64,000 nucleotides of DNA from CAYTZH01 sp964442285 (GCA_964442285.1 CAYTZH010000009.1:1-64000), one strand, 5' to 3'; positions 49,915 to 57,972 are shown, counted from the first letter of the stretch. Program-made: numbers and translations. The notes: a model not told the origin generated them from the sequence alone.

Positions 49915-50681
49915 CCCGGACTACGAGCTCCCTGTTCGTCTGCCTCCTCGCCCTGCTGCTGGCCCCGGCCGCGGGCGCCGCCGAGGACGCGGTCTCCTTC
50001 CCCGTCCAGTTCGAGACGGAGGACGGCTTCGTCCTCCACGGCGACCTCACCTCGGCCGGCGGCGCCGAGAGCCCGGTCGCGATCCTCCTGCACATGTACC
50101 GCCACGACCGCACCTCCTGGGCGGCGCTCGTCCCCGAGCTGGTGCGCAAGGGCATCACCGTCCTGGCCCTGGACCAGCGCGCCCACGGCCGCTCCACCCG
50201 CCGCGGCGAGGAGACCATCCGGGTGGAGGAGATCTCCCGGGAGGCCTTCGGCGGCGTCGTGCGCGACGGGGTGAAGGACGTGCGCGCCGCGCTCGCCTAC
50301 CTGCGGTCGCGCGGCATCGCCGCGGAGCGCCTGGCCCTGGTGGGCGCCTCGTACGGCTGCACGGTCTCGCTCCTGGCCACCCGGGAGATCGAGGGCGTGG
50401 ATGCCCTGGTCCTGCTCTCACCCGGGACCGACTACTTCGGGGTGCCGGTGCGCGACCTGGCGCTGGCCTACCGCGGCCCTGTGATGGCGGTCGCCGCCGA
50501 GGACGACCCGGCTGCGGCCGCCGCCGCGCGCTCGCTCACCAACGGGCGCCGCGGACCGTCGGACCTTCGCCTCTACCCGGAGGGCGGCCACGGCACGCGG
50601 CTGTTCGCCGCCCACGAGGACCTGGCCGTCCACATCCGCGCCTTCCTGCGCCCGAACCTCGGCCTGGCGCCGCGCGACTGA
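49911..50681 (+). CDS. Exported alpha/beta-hydrolase (dienelactone hydrolase-like)
   Basis: This is a 256-residue secreted hydrolase. The signal peptide (residues 1-24) ends APAAGAAEDA. The core has AILLHMYRHDRTSW, ALDQRAHGRST, the nucleophile Ser in LVGASYGCTVS, an acid in AVAAEDDPAA and His in YPEGGHGTRLF. The GASYGC nucleophile elbow and layout are those of dienelactone-hydrolase-type esterases. The GTG at 49911 overlaps the thioesterase stop (GTGA). It ends the overlapping cluster that starts at 47691. Confidence 0.85.
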   Translation: MTRTTSSLFVCLLALLLAPAAGAAEDAVSFPVQFETEDGFVLHGDLTSAGGAESPVAILLHMYRHDRTSWAALVPELVRKGITVLALDQRAHGRSTRRGEETIRVEEISREAFGGVVRDGVKDVRAALAYLRSRGIAAERLALVGASYGCTVSLLATREIEGVDALVLLSPGTDYFGVPVRDLALAYRGPVMAVAAEDDPAAAAAARSLTNGRRGPSDLRLYPEGGHGTRLFAAHEDLAVHIRAFLRPNLGLAPRD

Positions 50682-50734
50682 GGCGGGGCGCTTCGAGGCT
50701 GATCTTCCAGGCGCGACGCGCTATGGTGCGTTGA

Positions 50735-50798
50735 CTCCAAAATCAATCGCGCCCTCCCCCCGGGGCCCCTCGGCACGGGCGCGTCTCCAAATCCAATC
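50735..50798 (+). promoter_or_regulatory. Direct repeat upstream of the thiolase-SDR-hydratase genes
   Basis: CTCCAAAATCAATC (50735-50748) and CTCCAAATCCAATC (50785-50798) match at 12 of 14 positions and start exactly 50 bp apart, about five helical turns. They lie within the 142-nt region before ATG 50824, which is AT-rich for this genome. A TATGGT hexamer (50722-50727) is nearby. They look like a pair of binding sites, for example for a TetR-type regulator of fatty-acid genes. Confidence 0.45.
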
Positions 50799-50823
50799 AC
50801 GGGGCACGAGAGGACCATTTCAC

Positions 50824-52020
50824 ATGGGTCGGAAGGTGTACGTCGTCGGCGTGGGCATGACGAAGTTCGAGAAGCCCGGTTCGAAGGACTGGGACTACCC
50901 CCAGATGGCCAAGGAGGCCGGCACCCGGGCGCTGGCCGACGCCGGCATTCCCTACGACGCCATCGAGCAGGTGGCCGTCGGCTACTGCTACGGCGACTCC
51001 ACCGCCGGCGAGCGCGCCGTGTACGAGATCGGCGTCACCGGCGTCCCGATCTACAACGTGAACAACAACTGCTCCACCGGCTCGACGGCCCTCTTCATGG
51101 CCAAGCAGCTGGTGGAGGGCGGCCTGGCCGACTGCACTCTGGCCCTCGGCTTCGAGAAGATGGAGAAGGGCTCCCTCGGCGTGAAGTACACCGACCGCAC
51201 CAATCCCATGGACCAGCACGCCAAGCTCATGATCGAGCTGCGGGGCTTCGCCAAGGCCCCGCCGGCGCCCCAGTTCTTCGGCAACGCCGGCCGCGAGCAC
51301 ATGGAGCGCTACGGCACCACCGCCGAGCAGTTCGCCAAGATCGGCTGGAAGAACCACAAGCACTCGGTGAACAACCCCTACAGCCAGTTCCAGGACGAGT
51401 ACAGCCTCGAGGACATCCTGAACGCCCCGATGGTCTACGAGCCGCTGACCAAGCTGCAGTGCTGCCCGACCTCGGACGGCTCGGGCGCGGCGGTGCTCGC
51501 CAGCGAGGAGTTCGTGCGCAAGCACGGACTGCAGGACCAGGCGGTGGAGATCGCCGGCATGGCCATGACCACCGACTTTCCGAGCACCTTCGAGGAGAAG
51601 AGCAGCATCAAGCTGGTGGGCTACGACATGACCCGCCGCGCAGCGGAGACGGTCTACGAGCAGTCGGGCAACGGTCCGGAGGACGTGGACGTCGTCGAGC
51701 TGCACGACTGCTTCTCGTGCAACGAGATGATCACCTACGAGGGCCTGGGCCTCTGCCCCGAGGGCAAGGGCGGCGAGTTCGTGGACTCGGGCGCCAACAC
51801 CTACGGCGGCCGGGTGGTGGTGAACCCGTCGGGCGGGCTGATCTCCAAGGGCCATCCCCTCGGCGCCACGGGCCTCGCCCAGTGCGCCGAGCTGAACTGG
51901 CAGCTCCGCGGCCAGGCCGACGCCCGCCAGGTGGACGGCGCCAAGGTGGCGCTCCAGCACAACCTCGGCCTCGGCGGCGCCGCCGTGGTCACCCTCTACA
52001 AGAAGGCCGACCTGGCCTAG
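50824..52020 (+). CDS. Thiolase (SCP2/lipid-transfer-protein type)
   Basis: This is a 398-residue thiolase of the SCP2 family. The nucleophile Cys83 is in NVNNNCSTGSTAL, and ELHDCFSCNEM and the final SKGHPLGATGLAQCAEL carry the His and Cys catalytic elements. Family members cleave 3-ketoacyl-CoA, often with bulky or sterol side chains. It is followed by an SDR and a MaoC hydratase in the order of the peroxisomal D-specific multifunctional enzyme, and this suggests a beta-oxidation unit for bulky or long-chain substrates. ATG 50824 follows GAGAGGA at 9 nt. Confidence 0.92.
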   Translation: MGRKVYVVGVGMTKFEKPGSKDWDYPQMAKEAGTRALADAGIPYDAIEQVAVGYCYGDSTAGERAVYEIGVTGVPIYNVNNNCSTGSTALFMAKQLVEGGLADCTLALGFEKMEKGSLGVKYTDRTNPMDQHAKLMIELRGFAKAPPAPQFFGNAGREHMERYGTTAEQFAKIGWKNHKHSVNNPYSQFQDEYSLEDILNAPMVYEPLTKLQCCPTSDGSGAAVLASEEFVRKHGLQDQAVEIAGMAMTTDFPSTFEEKSSIKLVGYDMTRRAAETVYEQSGNGPEDVDVVELHDCFSCNEMITYEGLGLCPEGKGGEFVDSGANTYGGRVVVNPSGGLISKGHPLGATGLAQCAELNWQLRGQADARQVDGAKVALQHNLGLGGAAVVTLYKKADLA

Positions 52021-52050
52021 GGCCGGGCAGCCGGGAACCAGGAGAACGAC

Positions 52051-52962
52051 ATGAGCGAGATCCGCTTCGACGACCGCGTGGCGGTCATCACCGGGGCCGG
52101 CGGCGGCCTCGGCAAGACCTACGCCCTGATGCTGGCCTCCCGCGGCGCCAAGGTGGTGGTGAACGACCTGGGCGGCGCGGCCGACGGCACCGGCGGCGGC
52201 AGCAGCATGGCCGACCAGACCGTGAAGGAGATCACCGAGGCCGGCGGCGAGGCCGTCGCCAACTACGACTCGGTGGCCACGCCCGAGGGCGGCGAGGGCA
52301 TCATCAAGACGGCCACCGACACCTTCGGCAAGGTCGACATCGTCATCAACAACGCCGGCATCCTGCGCGACAAGACCTTCGTGAAGCTCGAGCCGCAGGA
52401 CCTGGAGGCGGTGATCGACGTCCACCTCAAGGGCGCCTTCTACGTCACCCAGCCCGCCTTCAAGGTGATGAAGGAGAACGGCTTCGGCCGGATCCTGCTC
52501 ACCGCGTCGGGCGCGGGCATCTTCGGCAACTTCGGCCAGACCAACTACGGCGCGGCCAAGATGGGCCTGGTGGGCCTGATGAACGTGCTGGCGGTCGAGG
52601 GCGCCAAGTACAACATCAAGTGCAACACCATCGCTCCGGTGGCCAAGACGCGGCTCACCGAGAACCTGCTCGGGCCCCTGGCCGAGCACCTCGACCCGAA
52701 CTACGTCACGCCCCTGGTCACCTACCTGGTGTCCGAGAGCTGCGATCTCACCCACGAGATCTTCGACGTGGCCGCCGGTCGCTACGCGCGGATCTTCGTG
52801 GGCATGGCACCCGGCTGGGTCGCGCCGAAGGGCGAGATCCCGAGCGCCGAGGACATCCAGAGCAACCTGGACGCGATCCGCAACCAGGAGGGCTACACGG
52901 TGCCCGATAGCATCGCGGGCGAGATGCAGGCCGTCTCGGAAGCCCTGAAGAAGCGGGGCTAG
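52051..52962 (+). CDS. (3R)-hydroxyacyl-CoA dehydrogenase, MFE-2/HSD17B4-like SDR
   Basis: This is a 303-residue SDR resembling the dehydrogenase half of peroxisomal multifunctional enzyme type 2. It has ITGAGGGLGKTYAL, VVVNDLGGAADGTG, VINNAGILRDKTF, LTASGAGIFGNFGQTNYGAAK with Tyr166 and Lys170, and a C-terminal extension of about 50 residues (SEDIQ-like, IPSAEDIQSNLDAIRNQEGY) seen in such proteins. It would oxidise (3R)-hydroxyacyl-CoA to 3-ketoacyl-CoA for the thiolase upstream. ATG 52051 follows GGAG. It lies 30 nt after the thiolase and 8 nt before the hydratase. Confidence 0.92.
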   Translation: MSEIRFDDRVAVITGAGGGLGKTYALMLASRGAKVVVNDLGGAADGTGGGSSMADQTVKEITEAGGEAVANYDSVATPEGGEGIIKTATDTFGKVDIVINNAGILRDKTFVKLEPQDLEAVIDVHLKGAFYVTQPAFKVMKENGFGRILLTASGAGIFGNFGQTNYGAAKMGLVGLMNVLAVEGAKYNIKCNTIAPVAKTRLTENLLGPLAEHLDPNYVTPLVTYLVSESCDLTHEIFDVAAGRYARIFVGMAPGWVAPKGEIPSAEDIQSNLDAIRNQEGYTVPDSIAGEMQAVSEALKKRG

Positions 52963-52970
52963 GAGGAAGC

Positions 52971-53822
52971 ATGCCGATCGATCCGTCGAAGGCCCTGGGC
53001 GCGGAGCTCGGGGGAGGCGACTACACCTACACCCAGGACGACGTGATCCTCTACCACCTCGGGCTCGGCGCGGGCGTCCCCGCCACGGACCCGAAGGAGC
53101 TGGAGTACACGTACGAGAAGAACCTGAAGGCCCTGCCGAGCTTCGGGGTGATCCCGACGTTCGGCTCCATGGGCGGCCTGGCCAGCGTGCCCGGGATGTC
53201 GTTCAACTTCGCCATGCTCCTGCACGGCGAGCAGGACATCCAGATCCACCAGCCCATCCCCCCCGCGGCGACGATCCACAACAAGGGTCGGATCGCGGAG
53301 ATCTGGGACAAGGGCAAGGCCGCCCTGGTGGTGCTCGAGGTCGAGACCACGGACGAGGCCGGCAAGCCGCTGTTCACCAACCGCTTCTCGCTCTTCCTGC
53401 GCGGCGAGGGCGGCTTCGGCGGTGAGGCGGGTCCCAAGGCCGGCAACAAGGCCCCGGACCGCGCGCCCGACGGCGTGGTGGAGCGGACCCTGATGCCCCA
53501 GCAGGCGCTGATCTACCGCCTGTCCGGCGACAAGAACCCGCTCCACGCCGACCCGGAGTTCGCCAAGATGGGCGGCTTCGACCGCCCGATCATCCACGGC
53601 CTCTGCTCCTACGGCGTGGTGTGCAAGGCCATCGTGGACGAGGTGCTGGGCGGCGACTGCGCCGCGGTGAAGCGCTACGCGGCGCGCTTCGCGGGCGTGG
53701 GCTTCCCGGGCGAGACCTACGCCATCTCCTACTGGCGCGAGGGCGACCAGATCCTGATCGCGGCCAACGCCAAGGACCGGGACATGGCGCCGATCATCAG
53801 CAACGCGGCCATCACCGTCTAG
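52971..53822 (+). CDS. MaoC-like 2-enoyl-CoA hydratase 2
   Basis: This is a 283-residue double-hotdog protein. The hydratase 2 motif YRLSGDKNPLHADPEFAKMG holds the catalytic Asp and His, followed by FDRPIIHGLCSYGVV. The N-terminal hotdog reads YTYEKNLKALPSFGVIPTFG. This is the hydratase half of the peroxisomal multifunctional enzyme type 2, here as a separate polypeptide. It would hydrate trans-2-enoyl-CoA to (3R)-hydroxyacyl-CoA, the substrate of the SDR upstream. ATG 52971 follows AGGAGG. A good terminator follows 25 nt after the stop. Confidence 0.93.
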   Translation: MPIDPSKALGAELGGGDYTYTQDDVILYHLGLGAGVPATDPKELEYTYEKNLKALPSFGVIPTFGSMGGLASVPGMSFNFAMLLHGEQDIQIHQPIPPAATIHNKGRIAEIWDKGKAALVVLEVETTDEAGKPLFTNRFSLFLRGEGGFGGEAGPKAGNKAPDRAPDGVVERTLMPQQALIYRLSGDKNPLHADPEFAKMGGFDRPIIHGLCSYGVVCKAIVDEVLGGDCAAVKRYAARFAGVGFPGETYAISYWREGDQILIAANAKDRDMAPIISNAAITV

Positions 53823-53846
53823 GGACGGCCGCCGCCGCGACCGACG

Positions 53847-53881
53847 AAGGCCCCGGGGACGACCCCGGGGCCTTTCTCGTT
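53847..53881 (+). terminator. Intrinsic terminator after the thiolase-SDR-hydratase operon
   Basis: AAGGCCCCGGGG (53847-53858) pairs perfectly over 12 bases with CCCCGGGGCCTT (53863-53874) around ACGA, followed by TCTCGTT. The T-run is broken but the stem is very strong. Confidence 0.75.
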
Positions 53882-53990
53882 CCGGCGTCCGTCGATCCGG
53901 GCGCCCGGCGGGCATGGCCGGATCCGAGGGATCTTCGTCATGGCGGACGCGCGGCCGCGGGGCCACCCTGTCGCCCGAGGAGGACACCCC

Positions 53991-54623
53991 ATGCAGATCG
54001 CCTTCCTGGTCTACGAAGCCCTGACCGCCCTCGACCTGATCGGCCCCTACGAGGTGCTGCGCGCCCTGCCCGACGCCGAGGTGCGCTTCGTCGCGAAGCA
54101 GCCGGGCGTTCTCCGCGTCGATTCGAAGGCCTTCGGGATCGCCGTCGACCACGCCCTGGGCGACGTGCCGCGCCCCGACGTCTTCGTCGTGCCCGGCGGC
54201 ACCGCCGGCACCTTCGCCGCCGCGGCCGACCCGGAGATCCTGGACTGGGTGCGCGGCGCCCACGAGCACAGCCGCTTCAGCGCCTCGGTCTGCACCGGCT
54301 CCCTCATCCTGGGCGCCGCCGGCCTGCTGAAGGGCCTGCGCGCCACCACCCACTGGGCGGCGGCGCCGATCCTCGAGCAGCACGGCGCCACCTACACCGC
54401 CGAGCGCGTGGTGGAGCAGGGCAAGATCGTGACCGCGGCGGGGGTCTCGTCGGGGATCGACATGGCCCTCACCCTGGCCGCCCGCCTCGGAGACGAGGAC
54501 ACCGCCAAGGCCATCCAGCTCGGCATCGAGTACGACCCCCAGCCGCCCTTCGACGCCGGCTCCCCGGCCAAGGCCGGCCCGGCCATCGTCGAGCTGGCCC
54601 GCGCGTCGCTGGCGGCGGGCTAG
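53991..54623 (+). CDS. DJ-1/PfpI-family protein, isocyanide hydratase-like
   Basis: This is a 210-residue protein. The nucleophile Cys101 is in ASVCTGSLILGAAGLL at the position used by Pseudomonas isonitrile hydratase, Asp15 is in LTALDLIGPYEVL, and GVSSGIDMAL and the THWAAAP segment also fit. The enzyme group hydrates isocyanides to N-formamides, though many relatives have other or unknown functions. ATG 53991 follows GAGGA. It is convergent with the GNAT gene, with the two stops sharing one CTAG. It is separated from the beta-oxidation genes by a terminator. Confidence 0.88.
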   Translation: MQIAFLVYEALTALDLIGPYEVLRALPDAEVRFVAKQPGVLRVDSKAFGIAVDHALGDVPRPDVFVVPGGTAGTFAAAADPEILDWVRGAHEHSRFSASVCTGSLILGAAGLLKGLRATTHWAAAPILEQHGATYTAERVVEQGKIVTAAGVSSGIDMALTLAARLGDEDTAKAIQLGIEYDPQPPFDAGSPAKAGPAIVELARASLAAG

Positions 54624-55405
54624 CCGTTCACTCCCTCGCGGAGCCAGCCCCAGGTGAGGCAGGTGGGGCGGAAGCCCAGGCGCGCGTAGAGCTGCTTCGG
54701 CGTGTCGTCCGGGCCGGCGCCGATGAGGACCGGGCCGGCGCCCCGGGCCCGGGCGTCGGCGACGCAGTGGTGGATCAGGGCGCGGGCCAGGCCCCGGTTG
54801 CGCAGGTCGGGGTGGGTGAAGAGGTCCTCCACCATGCCGGTGCCGCCGACACCCGGGTACGACGAGAAGTAGGCGCGGTCGACGCCGTCCACGCGGGCCA
54901 GGAAGAACTGCACGGCCGGCGCCTTGGCCCGCACGTTGCCCACGATCTGGTCGGTGACGGCCTCGCTCCAGACGGGGCGGCGGGCCTTCTCGCAGCCCTC
55001 CACGTCGTCGAGCCGGCGCAGGACGCGGAAGGCCGCCCAGTCCGCGTCGGTGCGCACGGGGCGGATCTCCGCCTCGACGGGCGGCGGTCCCGCGAGCGGG
55101 CCCTCGAGCAGGAGCTGCAGCGTGGGCCTGGGGGTGTAGCCCGCCAGCGCCAGGCTTGCGCTCAACGCCGCTGGCGTCAGTGGATCGGTGATGACCTGGC
55201 GGTGGTCGTAGCCGGCGAGCCAGGCCTCGGCGGCCTCCATCACGGCCTCGATGGCCGCGGGCGCCTCCGCCCGCACCTGCTGCACCAGGTTGGCGTCGTG
55301 GATCAGCGGAACGACCCGCGAGCGCACGAAGCGGGCCCCGGATCGCGTCTCGTCCTCGTGGCCCAGGGCCAGGTAGGCCGCGTAGGTCTCGCACAGGCCG
55401 CGCAT
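54620..55405 (-). CDS. GNAT-family N-acetyltransferase
   Basis: This is a 261-residue protein. A long N-terminal helical region (residues 1-110) of no known family precedes a GNAT domain with RPVRTDADWAAFRVLRRL, YPGVGGTGMVEDLFTHPDLRNRGLARALIHHCVADA (acetyl-CoA pyrophosphate loop NRGLAR) and AGPDDTPKQLYARLGFRPT. The acceptor substrate is unknown. The ATG at 55405 lies in a tight pair with the NnrU-like gene (10 nt). It is convergent with the DJ-1 gene, overlapping in CTAG. Confidence 0.87.
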   Translation of the reverse strand: MRGLCETYAAYLALGHEDETRSGARFVRSRVVPLIHDANLVQQVRAEAPAAIEAVMEAAEAWLAGYDHRQVITDPLTPAALSASLALAGYTPRPTLQLLLEGPLAGPPPVEAEIRPVRTDADWAAFRVLRRLDDVEGCEKARRPVWSEAVTDQIVGNVRAKAPAVQFFLARVDGVDRAYFSSYPGVGGTGMVEDLFTHPDLRNRGLARALIHHCVADARARGAGPVLIGAGPDDTPKQLYARLGFRPTCLTWGWLREGVNG

Positions 55406-55415
55406 GCCCCGGAGC

Positions 55416-56096
55416 CTAGTTCAGGGAGAAGAGCTGCGGGTGGAACCAGTAGAGTGCCCAGCCGACGCCGAGGCCGAGGGCGGCGGGGAGCAGGGAGAGC
55501 TCGCCGAGGGCCAGGCGGCCCCGGCCCTGGACGATGGCGACGAAGGGCAGCAGGGAGGTCTCGGCATAGAGCCCGGCCACCCGCTCGCCGTCGCTCTCGC
55601 GCCGACGGGCGTCCTGGTGCATCGACCCGATCACGGTGAAGGCGGCGAAGCCGCCGTAGAAGGCCACGTCCGTCAGCCAGCCGTTCACCAGCAGGTGGCC
55701 CAGGGCCCAGAGCAGCATGCCCATGAAGAGGGGATGGCGGGTGATCCGGGTGGCGCCATGGGCTCTGGGCTCGCCCTGGGCGGCGATCGAGAGCGGGCTC
55801 GGCTGGAGCATGCCGTAGAAGATCAGCACGAAGCCCAGGAGCGAGAGGCCGATCGCCAGCCCGCGCACCGCCGCGACGTCCCGGAGGAAGAAGAGCATCG
55901 CCCCCTCGTGGCGATGTCCCCACCAGACGAGCATCAGCGGCAGGAAGGTGGCCAGGGCCACGACGGAGTAGACGCCCTGGAAGCCGCGCTCGCCGAGGCG
56001 GTCGATCAGCACCCGCCGCACCGACAGGGAGGAGCCCACCAAGTGGGTGACCGCGAAGGCCACCCACCAGAGGCTGATCGAGGCGGCCGGGTCCAT
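55416..56096 (-). CDS. NnrU-family membrane protein
   Basis: This is a 226-residue protein with about five to six membrane helices. The diagnostic stretch RITRHPLFMGMLLWALGHLLVNG is present, as is FQGVYSVVALATFLPLMLVWWGH. NnrU-like proteins appear in denitrification and carotenoid loci and resemble isoprenylcysteine methyltransferases, but their function is unclear. A TAGGAT hexamer lies 6 nt before ATG 56096, suggesting a leaderless mRNA. The GNAT gene follows on the same transcript. Confidence 0.85.
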   Translation of the reverse strand: MDPAASISLWWVAFAVTHLVGSSLSVRRVLIDRLGERGFQGVYSVVALATFLPLMLVWWGHRHEGAMLFFLRDVAAVRGLAIGLSLLGFVLIFYGMLQPSPLSIAAQGEPRAHGATRITRHPLFMGMLLWALGHLLVNGWLTDVAFYGGFAAFTVIGSMHQDARRRESDGERVAGLYAETSLLPFVAIVQGRGRLALGELSLLPAALGLGVGWALYWFHPQLFSLN

Positions 56097-56102
56097 GGCG
56101 GG

Positions 56103-56108
56103 ATCCTA
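56103..56108 (-). promoter_or_regulatory. Putative -10 element TAGGAT, 6 nt before the NnrU gene
   Basis: On the minus strand TAGGAT (56108-56103) ends exactly 6 nt before ATG 56096, without a ribosome site. Confidence 0.4.
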
Positions 56109-56183
56109 CCCCGAAGGGAGCGGCCTGGCGCATCCGATTCCGCACAGCCCCCCTGCAGGATCGCCTGCGCGCATCGCCCGCAC

Positions 56184-57044
56184 TCAGAAGGCCGGGACGA
56201 CGCGGACGTAGCTGTCGCTGGAGCGGTTGAAGCGGGCGCCCCGGAGACGCCGCTCCACCTTGAAGTAGGTGTCGTTCCCGCGCCCTCGCGCCGGGAGAAA
56301 GTAGTAGAGCGAGTCGCAGAGCCCCGAGCCGCCGCCGGTCGACTCCACCACCCGCACGACGCCGCTCTGGGGATCCAGCACGCTGTCGAGCAGGGCGATG
56401 TGCTTGCTGCCGGGGATCCGGCCTTGGGAGGTCACCCAGATCAGGACGTCCCGGGGCCGCATGTCCCCGACCCTCCGGCGTGTGCGGCGCTTCCCCGTGT
56501 CGTGATAGGTGACGATCAGGCGCTCTCGTTGGCCGTGGTCGCCGCGCGCGATGAAGTACTGGTTGACGAAGCCGCTGCAGTCCATGCCGACGTACTTGTC
56601 GGAGTAGTCCTGCAAGGCGGCCCGCTCCAGGGGAAGCCGCTGGTTGGCGACGAGCTTGCAGAGGAAGTCCGAGATCTCGTCGGGAGACGCCTTCCCCATG
56701 TACACGTGCCGGGCCAGCCGGCCACTCACCCGGTTCCACGCGAACGGGCTGGGACGATTGGCCCGGAGGTTCGGCTTTCCGTGTCGCAGCGCCTGCTGGA
56801 CCCGGCTGTTCCGCCACGTCCGAAGCTTCCGGTTCCAGGCCTGGAGGGAGTCGGTGGGCTTCCGCTTCGGTTTCCAGTTGAGGTTGTAGCCGTTCACGTC
56901 GACGACGAACTTCCGCGCCTCCCAGGCCTCCAGGGGCCGGTGCTTCTGGGGGTCGTCGACGACCCCGTACTGCCATGGCTTGTACTCGACCTCGAGCTTC
57001 CGGTAGCGCTGGAAGAACTGGGCGGGAGTGAGCGAGGACGCCAT
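56184..57044 (-). CDS. NlpC/P60-like cysteine peptidase-domain protein
   Basis: This is a 286-residue protein. DKYVGMDCSGFVNQYFIARG carries the Cys of an NlpC/P60-type fold, and VTSQGRIPGSKHIALLDSVLD a likely catalytic His. This pattern is typical of enzymes that cut peptidoglycan or other peptide or amide bonds. There is no signal peptide, so export or a lipid-linked substrate is unproven. The first 130 residues are Lys/Arg/Asn-rich and unlike any known family. The gene looks lower in GC than its neighbours and has a strong AAGGAGG site at 6-7 nt before ATG 57044. A TACGCT hexamer precedes it. Confidence 0.68.
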   Translation of the reverse strand: MASSLTPAQFFQRYRKLEVEYKPWQYGVVDDPQKHRPLEAWEARKFVVDVNGYNLNWKPKRKPTDSLQAWNRKLRTWRNSRVQQALRHGKPNLRANRPSPFAWNRVSGRLARHVYMGKASPDEISDFLCKLVANQRLPLERAALQDYSDKYVGMDCSGFVNQYFIARGDHGQRERLIVTYHDTGKRRTRRRVGDMRPRDVLIWVTSQGRIPGSKHIALLDSVLDPQSGVVRVVESTGGGSGLCDSLYYFLPARGRGNDTYFKVERRLRGARFNRSSDSYVRVVPAF

Positions 57045-57065
57045 CGGCCACCTCCTTGTCGCGCC

Positions 57066-57071
57066 AGCGTA
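57066..57071 (-). promoter_or_regulatory. Putative -10 element TACGCT before the NlpC/P60-like gene
   Basis: On the minus strand TACGCT (57071-57066) lies 21 nt before ATG 57044, leaving space for AAGGAGG. Confidence 0.35.
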
Positions 57072-57190
57072 TCTGACGATTCTGACCCCTCGCTGTGCAT
57101 CCGTCACAGCGGGCTTTGGGCTCCGGACGCCGGGATGGAATAAATATTTGATTTAATTGATTATTTCATGTCTCATTGACGTTTTGAGTA

Positions 57191-57207
57191 GATACTCTAG
57201 GAGTATC
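57191..57207 (+). promoter_or_regulatory. Palindromic operator overlapping the merR ribosome site
   Basis: GATACTC-TAG-GAGTATC is a perfect 7-bp inverted repeat with a 3-nt centre. Its right arm overlaps the ribosome site TAGGAG, 3 nt before the merR ATG, and a third GAGTATC follows at 57214-57220 inside the coding sequence. The region upstream (57139-57190) is the most AT-rich stretch in the window. It is probably where the regulator, or another factor, controls the menaquinone operon. Confidence 0.6.
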
Positions 57208-57210
57208 ATC

Positions 57211-57972
57211 ATGGAGTATCGAGTGGAAGAGCTGGCCGCCCAGGCCGGGATCAGCGTTGACACGATCCGCTTCTACCAGGGGCGGGGTCTGTTGCCGCCG
57301 CCCGAGCGGCGGGGCCGGGTGGCCATCTATGGGGACGTGCACCTGGAGCGGCTCTCGCGGATCCGGAGCCTGGCCGAGGGGGGCCTCTCCCTGGCAGTGA
57401 TCCGCCGGCTCCTCCAGGGCCAGGAGAGCGGCGAGCTGACCCACGACGACACCTCCCTGGTGGCGGCGCTGGCCTCCGAGCGGGTGGGCGAGCGGACGCT
57501 GACCCGCGCGGAGCTCGCCGCGGAGTCAGGCGTGGCCGAGCCCCTGGTCGCCGCCGCCGAGGCCGCGGGCCTGCTGACCCCGCTGCGAGTGGGCGGGGAG
57601 GCGCGCTACGCGGAGGCCGACCTGGCGATGTCCCGGGCGGGCCTGGCGATCCTGTCCGCGGGCTTCCCGCTGAACGAGCTCCTCGCCCTCGCGGTGGAGC
57701 ACGCGAGCCACATCCAGGGTCTCGCCGAGCGCGCCATCGACCTGTTCGACGACCACATCCGCCGCGCCGCCACACCCAGCGACGAGCCCGAGGCCGTCAC
57801 GGATGCCTTCCGCCGCCTGCTGCCCCAGGTGACGCGGCTGGTGGCCCTGCACTTCCAGCGCACCGTGGTGACCCGGGCCCTCGCGCGGCTCGAGGGCCGC
57901 CGCGAGCTCGAGGATCTGGCCGAGGCGCTTGCGGCGGTCGAGTCCTCGCGCCTGGAGGTCCGATGGAGCTAG
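57211..57972 (+). CDS. MerR-family regulator with two winged-helix motifs, first gene of the menaquinone operon
   Basis: This is a 253-residue protein. The N-terminal MerR winged helix is EYRVEELAAQAGISVDTIRFYQGRGLLPPPERRG (residues 2-35) with YGDVHLERLSRIRSLAEGG. A second winged-helix-like unit follows at about 96-160 (TLTRAELAAESGVAEPLVAAAEAAGLLTP, RYAEADLAMSRAGLAIL), with the same order of HTH, wing and RYxxxDL. The C-terminal 90 residues are helical. A tandem arrangement is unusual in MerR proteins and no cysteine effector site is seen. It overlaps the menG start by 10 nt, so it should be cotranscribed with, and perhaps control, the menaquinone genes. Confidence 0.86.
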   Translation: MEYRVEELAAQAGISVDTIRFYQGRGLLPPPERRGRVAIYGDVHLERLSRIRSLAEGGLSLAVIRRLLQGQESGELTHDDTSLVAALASERVGERTLTRAELAAESGVAEPLVAAAEAAGLLTPLRVGGEARYAEADLAMSRAGLAILSAGFPLNELLALAVEHASHIQGLAERAIDLFDDHIRRAATPSDEPEAVTDAFRRLLPQVTRLVALHFQRTVVTRALARLEGRRELEDLAEALAAVESSRLEVRWS

